Assembly (NCBI GenBank): GCA_035293945.1
Contig: DATGLV010000015.1
Location: 62,001-126,000 of the forward strand
Direction: 5' to 3'
DNA from: VAZQ01 sp035293945
GTDB lineage: Bacteria; Pseudomonadota; Alphaproteobacteria; Rhizobiales; Xanthobacteraceae
DNA length: 64,000 nucleotides
Below the pieces are notes generated by a model that ran no database searches, was not told where the DNA came from, and saw only the letters and a list, made by a program, of their open reading frames with translations. Below are positions 26,454-34,981 of this stretch, piece by piece. A program made the position numbers and the translations under genes. The first letter of the stretch is position 1. Each line of letters starts with the position of its first letter.

Positions 26454-27202
26454 CGCACTAGCGTCAGCAATCGCCCCCACCGCACGTCCCAAGGCCATGT
26501 CCAGAACGCCCACGCATGCTCGCCCTCCGTCGAGAAGAAGATGAGCTGGGCCTTGCCGATCAGGTTCTCCAACGGAACATAGCCGACGCCCGAGTTGGGA
26601 TCGCGGCTGTCACTGGAATTGTCGCGGTTGTCGCCCATCATGAAGAAATGCCCGGGCGGGACTTCGAAGACCGGCGTGTTCTCCAGGTTCGGCGGGTAGC
26701 GCTCGAGCGTGACATAGCTCACGCCATTGGGCAGCGTCTCCCGCCAGCGCTTGACGCGCTCGGTGCGGCCGAATCGGTCGGTCTCCTCGACCGGATCGAT
26801 GGCTTCGCGCTTCACCGGCACATCGTTGATGTAGACCAGACCGTCCTTGACTTGGATGCGATCGCCCGGAAGCCCGATCACGCGCTTGATGTAGTCGATT
26901 GAATCATCCTTGGGCAGGCGAAACACGACCACGTCACCGCGTTGCGGATCGGCCGACCAGATGCGGCCGGAGAACAGCGGCGGCGAGAATGGCAGCGAAT
27001 AATGGCTGTAGCCGTACGAGAACTTCGAGACGAACAGATAGTCGCCGACCAGCAGCGTATTCTCCATCGAGCCGGACGGGATATTGAACGGCTGGAACAG
27101 GAAGGAGCGGATGACGAGCGCGATGATGAGCGCGTGGACGATCACGCGCACCGTCTCGGCAATGCCGCCTTCCTGGCGCTTCACTTCGGGCGTCACACTC
27201 AT
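26450..27202 (-). CDS. lepB: Signal peptidase I, copy 1
   Basis: The ATG at 27202 (MSVTPEVKRQEGG) gives 250 residues; the open frame to 27295 is longer than needed. A single N-terminal membrane helix (VRVIVHALIIALVIRSFLF) precedes the catalytic serine in PSGSMENTLLVGDYLFV. The catalytic lysine is in DDSIDYIKRVIGLPGD and the C-terminal box is MGDNRDNSSDSR. It cleaves Sec and Tat signal peptides on the periplasmic side. A second, very similar gene lies directly upstream. Its stop overlaps rnc. Confidence 0.93.
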   Translation of the reverse strand: MSVTPEVKRQEGGIAETVRVIVHALIIALVIRSFLFQPFNIPSGSMENTLLVGDYLFVSKFSYGYSHYSLPFSPPLFSGRIWSADPQRGDVVVFRLPKDDSIDYIKRVIGLPGDRIQVKDGLVYINDVPVKREAIDPVEETDRFGRTERVKRWRETLPNGVSYVTLERYPPNLENTPVFEVPPGHFFMMGDNRDNSSDSRDPNSGVGYVPLENLIGKAQLIFFSTEGEHAWAFWTWPWDVRWGRLLTLVR

Positions 27203-27384
27203 GGATTTTTGGTTCCGTCCCTCTCTCGCGGGCTTAATGGCACTTCTAACCGCTGGGCGGGGAGCGCGCAACGAGGGCCGCACGCTTTCATGCAAAAGTG
27301 TCCATGGGTGGACTCTTGTGCATTTTCAATGGCTTGCGGTCATCCGAGGGTCCGCCGACGGAACAATCCTATCGGTTGGCTGGC

Positions 27385-28155
27385 TCAGTGGACCCGGGAG
27401 AACACGCGTTCCCAGCGTATCCCGGATGCCCAGTCCTTCACCTGGGAGAGCTGCAGGCCACCGCGAATAGAAAAGAAGATGACCTGCGCGCGGCCGATCA
27501 GGTTCTCCAGCGGCACGTAGCCGACCTGGCTCAGCACGCGGCTATCGGTCGAGTTGTCGCGGTTATCGCCCATCATGAAAAAATGACCAGGCGGCACTTC
27601 ATAGACCGGGGTGTTATCGTAGAAGCCGTTCTCGACCAGCTCCAGCGTGGTGTAGCTCACCCCGTTCGGCAACGTCTCCCGCCAGCGTTTGACCCGCATC
27701 GTTGCACCGTTCGCGTCGGTATCCACGAAATCGTCGATGCGCTCGCGCTTCACCGGTTCCCCGTTGATGTTGAGGACACCCCGGATCATCTGGATGCGGT
27801 CTCCCGGCAGCCCGATCACGCGTTTGATGTAATCGACGGAATCATCTTTGGGCAGGCGGAACACGACCACGTCGCCGCGCTGGGGCTCGGCCGACCAGAT
27901 GCGCCCGGAGAAGATGCGGGGCGAGAACGGCAAGGAATAGTGGCTGTAGCCGTACGAGTACTTCGAGACGAACAGGTAATCGCCGACCAGCAACGTGTCC
28001 TCCATGGAGCCTGAAGGAATATTGAAGGGCTGGAACAGGAAGGTGCGGAAGGCGAAGAACAGCACGAAGGCGGCGACAACCCATGCGATATCGGCGCGGC
28101 CGATTGCCTTGCGCTTTGCTTCCAGGGTCACGCTCATTTTGGCATTCTTCTGCAT
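27385..28155 (-). CDS. lepB: Signal peptidase I, copy 2
   Basis: A 256-residue protein with the same architecture as copy 1: helix IAWVVAAFVLFFAFRTFLF, serine in PSGSMEDTLLVGDYLFV, lysine in DDSVDYIKRVIGLPGD, and MGDNRDNSTDSR. Long identical stretches, such as SYGYSHYSLPFSP, and shared text upstream of both genes indicate a tandem duplication. A shorter start at MSVTLEAKRK (six codons in) matches the start of copy 1. Divergence lies mainly in the periplasmic loop before RVKRWRETLPNG and in the C terminus, so substrate preference may differ. Confidence 0.92.
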   Translation of the reverse strand: MQKNAKMSVTLEAKRKAIGRADIAWVVAAFVLFFAFRTFLFQPFNIPSGSMEDTLLVGDYLFVSKYSYGYSHYSLPFSPRIFSGRIWSAEPQRGDVVVFRLPKDDSVDYIKRVIGLPGDRIQMIRGVLNINGEPVKRERIDDFVDTDANGATMRVKRWRETLPNGVSYTTLELVENGFYDNTPVYEVPPGHFFMMGDNRDNSTDSRVLSQVGYVPLENLIGRAQVIFFSIRGGLQLSQVKDWASGIRWERVFSRVH

Positions 28156-28219
28156 TCATGCCCCGCTTTCCGCACTTCTATCGGGTGGGAGGGGGCTGCG
28201 CAACGAACGCGGTACAAGG

Positions 28220-28624
28220 TCAGCGCAGCGATGGCTCAGCGCTTATGATGACGAAGGCCTGCGCCAATGGACCTTCATCCGTCAGTGTTATGTCGATCCG
28301 CGCCTCATACCCGTCCGGCGTGATGGCCTTAAGTCGCGCCAGCGCGCCGCCGGTCAGCGCCATTGTCGGCCGTCCCGAGCGCAGGTTGACCACCCCCATG
28401 TCGCGGAAGAACACGCCCGCCCGGAAGCCGGTGCCGAGCGCCTTGGAGCAGGCCTCCTTGGCGGCAAAGCGCTTTGCGTAGGTCTCCACGCGCCGCGCGC
28501 GCCGCTCAGCGGTCGCCCGCTCGGCCTCGGTGAAGATGCGTAAGAGGAAGCGATCGCCATGCCGGCTGATGGCGTGCTCGACGCGGCGGATGTCCACGAG
28601 GTCGGAGCCGATGCCGAGGATCAT
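28220..28624 (-). CDS. acpS: Holo-[acyl-carrier-protein] synthase
   Basis: A 134-residue enzyme transferring 4'-phosphopantetheine from CoA to acyl carrier protein. It opens MILGIGSDLVDIRRVE with the metal-binding Asp, has IFTEAERATAERR, and FAAKEACSKALGTGF with the second metal ligand Glu. These are the two signature motifs of the AcpS trimer. It ends 3 bases before the pdxJ stop on the other side, in the conserved pdxJ-acpS-lepB order. Cytosolic and essential in most bacteria. Confidence 0.95.
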   Translation of the reverse strand: MILGIGSDLVDIRRVEHAISRHGDRFLLRIFTEAERATAERRARRVETYAKRFAAKEACSKALGTGFRAGVFFRDMGVVNLRSGRPTMALTGGALARLKAITPDGYEARIDITLTDEGPLAQAFVIISAEPSLR

Positions 28625-28627
28625 GAG

Positions 28628-29374
28628 TTAGATCCGGGCGCGGCCACGCGCCATGGCGGCGCGCATGTTCGCGATCGCAGCGGCGAGCCCAACGAAAACC
28701 GCCTCGCCCACCAGGAAATGTCCGATATTCAGCTCGACGACCGCAGGTATCGAAGCGATCGCCTCTGCGCTCGCATAGTCGAGGCCATGGCCCGCATGCA
28801 CTTCGAGGCCGAGGCTGCGGGCGAGCCGCACGCCTTCGCAGATGCGCGTCCACTCGGCTTCGGCACGTGGCTTGGCGCCGGCCGCCAAGGCGTCGCACCA
28901 GGCGCCGGTATGAATCTCGATCGCCGGGGCATGGATGCGGGCAGCCGTCTCGATCTGCCGGGGATCGGCGGCGATGAAGAGGGAAACGCGGATGCCAGCG
29001 CCGCAGAGCTTCGCCACCACGGGCGCGAGCAAGCTCTGCTGGGCCACGACGTCGAGCCCGCCTTCGGTGGTGACCTCCTGTCGTCGCTCGGGCACCAGGC
29101 AGGCGGCGTGCGGCATCGTCTTGAGCGCGACCGCAGCCATTTCTGGTGTCGCGGCCATCTCCAGATTGAGGGGCCGCGTCATCTCCGCCTTGAGGCGGGC
29201 GATGTCCTCGTCGCGTATGTGGCGGCGGTCCTCGCGCAGGTGCGCGGTGATGCCGTCGGCACCGGCCTCGATCGCGATCCTGGCGGCCGCGACCGGATCC
29301 GGATGGATGCCGCCGCGCGCGTTTCGCAGCGTCGCGACGTGGTCGATGTTCACTCCCAGGCGAAGCTCAGGCAT
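28628..29374 (-). CDS. pdxJ: Pyridoxine 5'-phosphate synthase
   Basis: The ATG at 29374 gives 248 residues beginning PELRLGVNIDHVATLRNARG, the family's start; the frame to 29449 is an overlap with rsh. Catalytic residues are His and Glu in the NIDHVATLR and later VSLFIAADPRQIE and HAGHGLDYAS segments of the (beta/alpha)8 barrel. It condenses 1-deoxyxylulose 5-phosphate with 3-amino-2-oxopropyl phosphate to form vitamin B6. Start and rsh stop overlap by 8 bases. Confidence 0.95.
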   Translation of the reverse strand: MPELRLGVNIDHVATLRNARGGIHPDPVAAARIAIEAGADGITAHLREDRRHIRDEDIARLKAEMTRPLNLEMAATPEMAAVALKTMPHAACLVPERRQEVTTEGGLDVVAQQSLLAPVVAKLCGAGIRVSLFIAADPRQIETAARIHAPAIEIHTGAWCDALAAGAKPRAEAEWTRICEGVRLARSLGLEVHAGHGLDYASAEAIASIPAVVELNIGHFLVGEAVFVGLAAAIANMRAAMARGRARI

Positions 29375-31694
29375 CGACCCGCTCGGCCTTCGCCACCACC
29401 TGCTTGGCGCGCAACTGGGCGATGATCGAGTTGAGGTGCTTGAGGTCATAGACCTCGAGATCGATCGTCACCGAGGTGAAGTCGGGCGACTGGCGTTGCA
29501 TATGGATATTGTCGATGTTGCCGTCGTGCTCGGCGATGACTTGTGCGACTTGGGCGAGCGAGCCCGGCTCGTTCACGGTCTGCAGCGCAATGCGGGCGGG
29601 AAACCGCTGCGGCGTCGCTTCGTCGACGTCCCAGCGCAGGTCGAGCCAGCGTTCCGGGGTGTCCTCGAATTCCTTCAACGCCGGCGATTGGATCGGATAG
29701 ATGGTGATACCCTCGCCGGGCTTGAGGATGCCGACGATGCGGTCACCCGGCACCGCCCCGCCGATCGGCGCGAAACGCACCGGCAAGTCGGTGTTGATGC
29801 CGCGGATCGGGATAGCACCGTCCGCCTTGAACTTGATCGCCTTTGAGCGTTTCAAGCCGAGCCAGCCACCCTCCGGCTTCGGTTGGTTGGCGAATGCGGC
29901 GGCGTGCTCCTCCTTGTAGTCGGGATACATGGCGCGCGCGACATCGGCGGCGCGCATCTCTCCGCGGCCGACAGCGGACATCACGTCGTCGATCGAGCCG
30001 CGCGCCAGACGCGGCAGGGCGCCCTGCAGCTTCTCGTCCGAATAGGCGATCTTGGCGCGCTGGCACAGCCGCTCGACGATGCGCCGGCCGAGCCCGGCAT
30101 ATTGATGGCGCACCGCGGCGCGGGTCGCACGGCGGATCGCTGCACGCGATTTTCCGGTGCGAACCAGGGATTCCCAGGCCGGCGGCGGCGCAACCTGAGC
30201 GCTCGACGTGATGATCTCGACCTCGTCGCCGTTGGTGAGCTCGGAGACCAGCGGCGCGATCTTGCCGTTGATCTTGGCTCCGACCGCACTGTTGCCGACG
30301 TCGGTGTGCACCGCATAGGCGAAATCGATCGCATTGGCGTGTCGCGGCAGAGCGATCAGCTTGCCTTTTGGGGTAAAGCAGAACACCTGGTCGTGGAACA
30401 ATTCGAGCTTGGTGTGCTCGAGGAACTCTTCCGGGTTCGAGCCCTCGGCCAGAAGCTCGATCGTTCGCCGCAGCCACGCATAGGCGCTCGATTCGCGCGA
30501 CAGCATCTCGGTCGGGGAGCCGGCCCCATCCTTGTAGAGGGAATGTGCGGCGATGCCATACTCGGCGATTTCATGCATTTCACGGGTGCGAATTTGCAGC
30601 TCTACGCGCTGCTTGCCGGGGCCGATCAGCGTCGTGTGGATTGAGCGGTAGTCGTTCTGCTTGGGCGTCGACACGTAATCCTTGAAGCGGCCCGGCACCA
30701 TCGGCCAGGTCGTGTGCACGATGCCCAGCGCCTGGTAGCACTCGGCAACCGTGCGCACGATCACACGGAACCCGACAATATCGGAAAGCTGTTCGAAGCC
30801 GACCGATTTGCGCTCCATCTTGCGCCAGATGGAATAGGCGCGCTTGTTGCGGCCCGACACCTCGGCGGCGAGCCCGCGGTCGGCGAGCTTGCGCGTGAGC
30901 TGCTGCTCGATCTCGCTGACCAGCCCTACATTGCGCGATTCCAAGGCTTCGAGCCGCTCGTTGACCACCCGGTAGGCATCCGGATTGAGCTCGCGGAACG
31001 CCAGATCCTCGAGCTCCTCGCGCATCTCATGCATGCCCATGCGACCGGCGAGAGGCGCGTAGATGTCGAGCGTCTCCTCGGCGATGCGGCGGCGTGCCTC
31101 GGAAGGAATGTGGTGCAACGTACGCATGTTGTGCAGCCGGTCAGCGAGCTTAACGAGCAGCACGCGGACATCGTCTGCAATGGCGAGCAAGAGCTTGCGC
31201 AGGTTCTCGGCCTGCTTGGCCTCCTTGGTGACAAGGTCGAGCCGCTTGAGCTTGGTTAGGCCCTCGACCAACGCGCCGATATCCTTGCCGAACATCTGGT
31301 CGATCTCGTCGCGGGTGGCCGCGGTGTCCTCGATCGTGTCGTGCAGGAGCGCCGCCGCGATGGTGGAATCATCCAGCTTAAGATCGGTCAGGATCGCGGC
31401 GACCTCGAGCGGATGGGAGAAGTAGGGGTCGCCCGAGGCCCGCTTCTGCTCGCCATGGGCCTTCATGGCATACACGTAGGCACGGTTGAGCAGCGCCTCG
31501 CTGGTGTCGGGATTGTAGCGGCGGACACGCTCGATCAGATCGTATTGCCGCATCATTTCCGGCTTGCCGCGCCGCTTGGATTTAGCTTGTTTTTCAGTTA
31601 CTTGAGCGGGAACGCTCGGGCCGCGGTCGAGGGCTGCGCGCGGGCGCGCCTGGTTTTGCATGCGCGGTAGATCAGTGGATGGACGTGCCGCCAT
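29367..31694 (-). CDS. rsh: RelA/SpoT-family (p)ppGpp synthetase/hydrolase
   Basis: The ATG at 31694 has a good ribosome site (GGAAGGGA) and gives 775 residues; an ATG at 31556 (MMRQYDLIERVRRY) is where homologues usually begin, so the leader is uncertain. The HD hydrolase domain is intact (FSHPLEVAAIL, ALLHDTIEDT), as is the synthetase (KDYVSTPKQNDYRSIHTTL), then TGS (AIDFAYAVHTDVGN) and a C-terminal ACT domain. A single bifunctional Rsh enzyme is the rule in alphaproteobacteria and controls the stringent response. It follows rpoZ by about 200 bases. Confidence 0.93.
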   Translation of the reverse strand: MAARPSTDLPRMQNQARPRAALDRGPSVPAQVTEKQAKSKRRGKPEMMRQYDLIERVRRYNPDTSEALLNRAYVYAMKAHGEQKRASGDPYFSHPLEVAAILTDLKLDDSTIAAALLHDTIEDTAATRDEIDQMFGKDIGALVEGLTKLKRLDLVTKEAKQAENLRKLLLAIADDVRVLLVKLADRLHNMRTLHHIPSEARRRIAEETLDIYAPLAGRMGMHEMREELEDLAFRELNPDAYRVVNERLEALESRNVGLVSEIEQQLTRKLADRGLAAEVSGRNKRAYSIWRKMERKSVGFEQLSDIVGFRVIVRTVAECYQALGIVHTTWPMVPGRFKDYVSTPKQNDYRSIHTTLIGPGKQRVELQIRTREMHEIAEYGIAAHSLYKDGAGSPTEMLSRESSAYAWLRRTIELLAEGSNPEEFLEHTKLELFHDQVFCFTPKGKLIALPRHANAIDFAYAVHTDVGNSAVGAKINGKIAPLVSELTNGDEVEIITSSAQVAPPPAWESLVRTGKSRAAIRRATRAAVRHQYAGLGRRIVERLCQRAKIAYSDEKLQGALPRLARGSIDDVMSAVGRGEMRAADVARAMYPDYKEEHAAAFANQPKPEGGWLGLKRSKAIKFKADGAIPIRGINTDLPVRFAPIGGAVPGDRIVGILKPGEGITIYPIQSPALKEFEDTPERWLDLRWDVDEATPQRFPARIALQTVNEPGSLAQVAQVIAEHDGNIDNIHMQRQSPDFTSVTIDLEVYDLKHLNSIIAQLRAKQVVAKAERVDA

Positions 31695-31893
31695 GGCAAT
31701 CCCTTCCGCCGCTTGCGGAGCCGAGCAGGATATCACGGCAGGTCCCTCCCGCTATCGCGGATTAGGACAGCTATTACTTAAATTAATTTTGATTAACGTC
31801 GCCACCGATCCGCGTGCGGCTTCCTGCAAGCAGTCAATGCGAGCGCGCGAAGAAGGAGGGTGATTGCGGTCCCAAATTCCGGAGCTCGGCCGT

Positions 31894-32286
31894 CTATTCC
31901 TCTTCTTCGGGCTGCTCTTCCGGCGGCGTGAGCCCTTCGAGTCCCTTGAGGAGCTCTTCCTCGGTCATGCGCTCGACCGTGACCTCGGTGTCGTCGGCAT
32001 CGACGGTCGCGCCCGGCGCCCCGATCAGCGGGACGGCTGCCGGTTCCGGCTCGTCGACCTCGACGTATTTCTGCAGCGAGTGCACGAGCTCTTCCTTGAG
32101 ATCGTCGGTCGAGACTGTGGTGTCGGCGATCTCGCGCAAGGCCACCACCGGGTTCTTGTCGTTGTCCCGCTCGACCGTGATCGGGCTGCCCGAGGAGATC
32201 ATGCGCGCCCGATGACTCGCCAAGAGCACGAGATCGAATCGGTTGGGAACCTTGTCGATGCAGTCTTCGACGGTGACGCGGGCCAT
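31894..32286 (-). CDS. rpoZ: RNA polymerase omega subunit
   Basis: The ATG at 32286 gives 130 residues beginning MARVTVEDCIDKVPNRFDLV, the standard start; longer frames are rejected. LLASHRARMISSGSPITVERDNDKNPVVALREIA is the conserved core (shown here only as family text in part), followed by an acidic C-terminal tail ending EEQPEEEE. Omega assists assembly of the beta' subunit and, in many proteobacteria, is part of the ppGpp site, which agrees with its neighbour rsh. The first 200 bases upstream are shared with a divergent NYN gene. Confidence 0.94.
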   Translation of the reverse strand: MARVTVEDCIDKVPNRFDLVLLASHRARMISSGSPITVERDNDKNPVVALREIADTTVSTDDLKEELVHSLQKYVEVDEPEPAAVPLIGAPGATVDADDTEVTVERMTEEELLKGLEGLTPPEEQPEEEE

Positions 32287-32633
32287 GGCAGGCGCTCCTG
32301 AAATCCGGTTTTGTTCGGAAATTTGGGCAGTAAGTATCCGCCTTGCAAGGCCGGTGCAAGCGGCAAATTCACAAGGGCAAGTTTTGGCTTGGCTGCGTGG
32401 CGATCCTCTGTTACCCAAGCCTCTGGGAACCGCGTTGCGATTTGCTGCATACTTACGGATTCGTTGCGACCGCGCGCGTCCTGCCCTTTCAACGACATGC
32501 GATCTGTTGTTCCGTTAACGACGATGGAGCCGATCGCTGGCGTGCCGGCTAAGGCTGCCGGGACGGATCGGTTTCGAGGATTCATTGCGCGACGCTATTA
32601 CTTGCGCGATTCGGGGTGGAATACGGAGAGATC
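32287..32633. other. Divergent intergenic region between rpoZ and NYN gene
   Basis: About 350 bases without a credible reading frame. It must contain the promoters of rpoZ (minus) and of the NYN protein (plus). A GGAGAG ribosome site lies 3 bases before the ATG at 32634. No tRNA, riboswitch or clear terminator shape was seen. Confidence 0.5.
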
Positions 32634-33290
32634 ATGGGACCGCAAACCGACAAGATCGCTCTATTTATTGACGGCGCCAACCTTTACGCTACCGCCAAGG
32701 CCCTCGGCTTCGACATCGATTACAAGCGCCTGCTGCGCGAATTTCAGTCGCGCGGCTACCTCATGCGCGCGTTCTATTACACCGCCGTGATCGAGGATCA
32801 GGAATACTCGTCGATCCGCCCGTTGATCGACTGGCTCGACTACAACGGCTACAGCGTCGTCACGAAGGCCACCAAGGAATTCGTCGATCAGACCGGCCGT
32901 CGCAAGGTCAAAGGCAACATGGACATCGAGCTCGCCGTCGATGCCATGGAGATCGCCGAGCATATCGACCACATGGTGTTGTTCTCGGGCGACGGCGATT
33001 TTCGCTCGCTGGTGGAGGCGATGCAGCGGCGCGGGGTGCGGGTCACGGTGGTGTCCACCATCTCGACACAGCCGCCGATGGTTGCCGATGAGCTGCGCCG
33101 CCAGGCCGATGTCTTCCTCGACATCATCGAGCTGCAATCCAAGATCGGCCGCGACCCCGCCGAGCGGGCGCCGCGCGAGCCCAGGGAGGCGCGCGAGCCG
33201 CGCCACACCCCGCAATTCCTGCAGCGCAGCGCCGCGCCGCAGCGGGTCGGCGGCGGCAACGACGATGATGACGACGAGTTCGACGACTGA
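32634..33290 (+). CDS. NYN-domain (LabA/DUF88) PIN-like protein
   Basis: The ATG at 32634, with GGAGAG just before it, gives 218 residues; a GTG at 32616 is less likely. The NYN fold shows KIALFIDGANLYATAKALG, then KGNMDIELAVDAMEIAEHID and MVLFSGDGDFRSLVEAM, supplying the conserved acidic residues of a metal-dependent nuclease of the PIN-like group. The C terminus is a charged, low-complexity tail (REPREAREPRHTP, then DDDDDEFDD). Predicted RNase or RNA-binding role; LabA-type proteins are known, but the function of this subgroup is not settled. Confidence 0.88.
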   Translation: MGPQTDKIALFIDGANLYATAKALGFDIDYKRLLREFQSRGYLMRAFYYTAVIEDQEYSSIRPLIDWLDYNGYSVVTKATKEFVDQTGRRKVKGNMDIELAVDAMEIAEHIDHMVLFSGDGDFRSLVEAMQRRGVRVTVVSTISTQPPMVADELRRQADVFLDIIELQSKIGRDPAERAPREPREAREPRHTPQFLQRSAAPQRVGGGNDDDDDEFDD

Positions 33291-33951
33291 TCCGGCCCTT
33301 GGCCGGACGGTGTCTCCCACAGGCGTAGAGCCCGATCGCGATTGCGCACTGTGCCCGCGGCTCCAGGCCTTTCGCCATGACTGGCGCGCCCGCGAGCCGA
33401 CTTGGTTCAATGCCCCGGTCCCGAGCTTCGGTGAGATCACGGCACCTCTGCTCATCGTCGGGCTGGCACCCGGCCTGCAGGGCGCCAACCGCACTGGTCG
33501 CCCGTTTACCGGGGACTATGCGGGGGAGCTGCTCTATGACACGCTTTATCGCTTCGGCTTTGCCCGTGGCACTTACGCGGCGCGGGTAGATGACGGGCTC
33601 GAGCTCGTGGACGCACGCATCAGCAATGCGGTCCGCTGCGTGCCGCCGGAGAACAAGCCCACGGGTGCGGAAATCACCACCTGCCGCCGCTTCCTCAAAG
33701 CGACCATCGGCGAGATGGCGAACCTGCGTGCGGTTGTCGCGCTCGGGCGGATCGCCCACGAAACGACCGTGGCTGCGCTTGCGGCTCGGCGCGCGAACGC
33801 GCCTTTCGCACATGGCGCAAGCCACCAGATCGGGAGCTTGCGCCTGTTCGACAGCTATCACTGCTCACGCTACAACACCAATACGGGCGTGTTGACGGAA
33901 GAGATGTTCCACGGCGTGTTTGCCCAGGTCCGCCGGTTCCTGCAATCTTGA
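33268..33951 (+). CDS. Uracil-DNA glycosylase, family 5 (UdgB-like)
   Basis: The start is uncertain: ATG codons at 33265/33268 overlap the NYN gene by about 25 bases, and a GTG lies at 33310. With 33268 the protein has 227 residues. Family marks are the iron-sulfur cysteines in DCALCPRL, NAVRCVPPENKP and TTCRRF, the motif GLAPGLQGANRTGRPFTGD, and HCSRYNTNTG near the C terminus. UdgB enzymes remove uracil, hypoxanthine or related bases from DNA. The cysteines imply a [4Fe-4S] cluster. Translational coupling with the NYN gene is likely. Confidence 0.9.
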   Translation: MTTSSTTDPALGRTVSPTGVEPDRDCALCPRLQAFRHDWRAREPTWFNAPVPSFGEITAPLLIVGLAPGLQGANRTGRPFTGDYAGELLYDTLYRFGFARGTYAARVDDGLELVDARISNAVRCVPPENKPTGAEITTCRRFLKATIGEMANLRAVVALGRIAHETTVAALAARRANAPFAHGASHQIGSLRLFDSYHCSRYNTNTGVLTEEMFHGVFAQVRRFLQS

Positions 33952-34027
33952 TTGCCTTGGTCACGGAAAGCTCACCTCGCTGCGGCCGGCCGTTCGCCGG
34001 CCATTCGAGGGCCCGGGAGAGCCTCAA

Positions 34028-34501
34028 ATGACGGCAAAGCCGGATCGCAAGCTGCGTGTGGTCGCCGACAACCGCAAAGCGCGATTCAACTACGAGATCG
34101 GCGAGGTGTTCGAAGCCGGAATCGCGCTGACCGGCACCGAGGTCAAATCGCTGCGGCTGGGCAAGGCGACCATCGCCGAATCCTATGCGGATGCCCGCCG
34201 CGGGGAAATCTGGCTCGTCAATGCCAACATCCCGGAATATCTGCAGGGCGGTCGCTTCAACCACCCGCCGAAGCGCGTGCGCAAGCTCTTGCTGCACCGC
34301 CGGCAGATCGACAAGCTTTCGGGTGCGGTCGAGCGGGAAGGCATGACGATCGTGCCGCTCAAACTTTATTTCAACGAGAAGGGCCGCGCCAAGCTCGAGC
34401 TTGCCCTCGCCCGCGGCAAGAAGCTGCACGACAAGCGCGAGACCGAGAAGAAGCGTTCATGGGAGCGCGAGCGTGGCCGCCTCCTGCGCGCCAAGGGTTG
34501 A
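34028..34501 (+). CDS. smpB: SsrA-binding protein SmpB
   Basis: The ATG at 34028 gives 157 residues, the usual length; the open frame from 33920 is not needed. The OB-fold core carries ARFNYEIGEVFEAGIALTGTEVKSLR as the family signature (seen in full in translation), EIWLVNANIPEYLQGG and KGRAKLELALARGKKLHDKRE, with the basic C-terminal tail KKRSWERERGRLLRAKG that is disordered until it enters the ribosome. Together with tmRNA it rescues stalled ribosomes. No tmRNA gene was recognised in the window. Confidence 0.95.
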   Translation: MTAKPDRKLRVVADNRKARFNYEIGEVFEAGIALTGTEVKSLRLGKATIAESYADARRGEIWLVNANIPEYLQGGRFNHPPKRVRKLLLHRRQIDKLSGAVEREGMTIVPLKLYFNEKGRAKLELALARGKKLHDKRETEKKRSWERERGRLLRAKG

Positions 34502-34529
34502 GTGCAGGACGTCTTTCCGGGCTTCAGGA

Positions 34530-34943
34530 CTATTTGGCGGAGACTTTCAGGAGATCGCGGATCTCAGTGAGCAATTGCTCCTGCTTGGTCGGCGCCGGCG
34601 GCTTGGCGGCCTCGGCGCGAATGAGCCGGTTCATCAGGCGGATCACCAGGAACAGCACGAAAGCGATGATGATGAAGTTGATCGTCAGGGTGAGGAAGTT
34701 TCCCCAGGCCAGTACCGCGCCCTGCTTCTTCGCCTCGACGAGGCTGTCGGCCGTTACCTTGGATGACAGGGGAATGTAGTAGTTGGAGAAATCGAGCCCG
34801 CCGGTGACCGCGCCGATAATCGGCATCAGGATATCGCCGACCAGCGACTGAACGATGGCCCCGAAGGCGGCGCCGATGATGACACCAATCGCCAGATCGA
34901 CCACGTTCCCACGCAACGCGAACTTCTTGAATTCCTCAAGCAT
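34530..34943 (-). CDS. mscL: Large-conductance mechanosensitive channel MscL
   Basis: The ATG at 34943 gives 137 residues. The first helix is FKKFALRGNVVDLAIGVIIG followed by AFGAIVQSLVGDILMPIIG, the pore helix; the second helix is FLTLTINFIIIAFVLFLVI. A cytoplasmic C-terminal helix, KQEQLLTEIRDLLK, completes the pentamer bundle. It releases solutes on hypo-osmotic shock. It converges on smpB with 28 bases between the stops. Confidence 0.95.
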   Translation of the reverse strand: MLEEFKKFALRGNVVDLAIGVIIGAAFGAIVQSLVGDILMPIIGAVTGGLDFSNYYIPLSSKVTADSLVEAKKQGAVLAWGNFLTLTINFIIIAFVLFLVIRLMNRLIRAEAAKPPAPTKQEQLLTEIRDLLKVSAK

Positions 34944-34981
34944 CGTCGCCTCCCCAGAGGGTGGATACGCGAGCCGATAGT

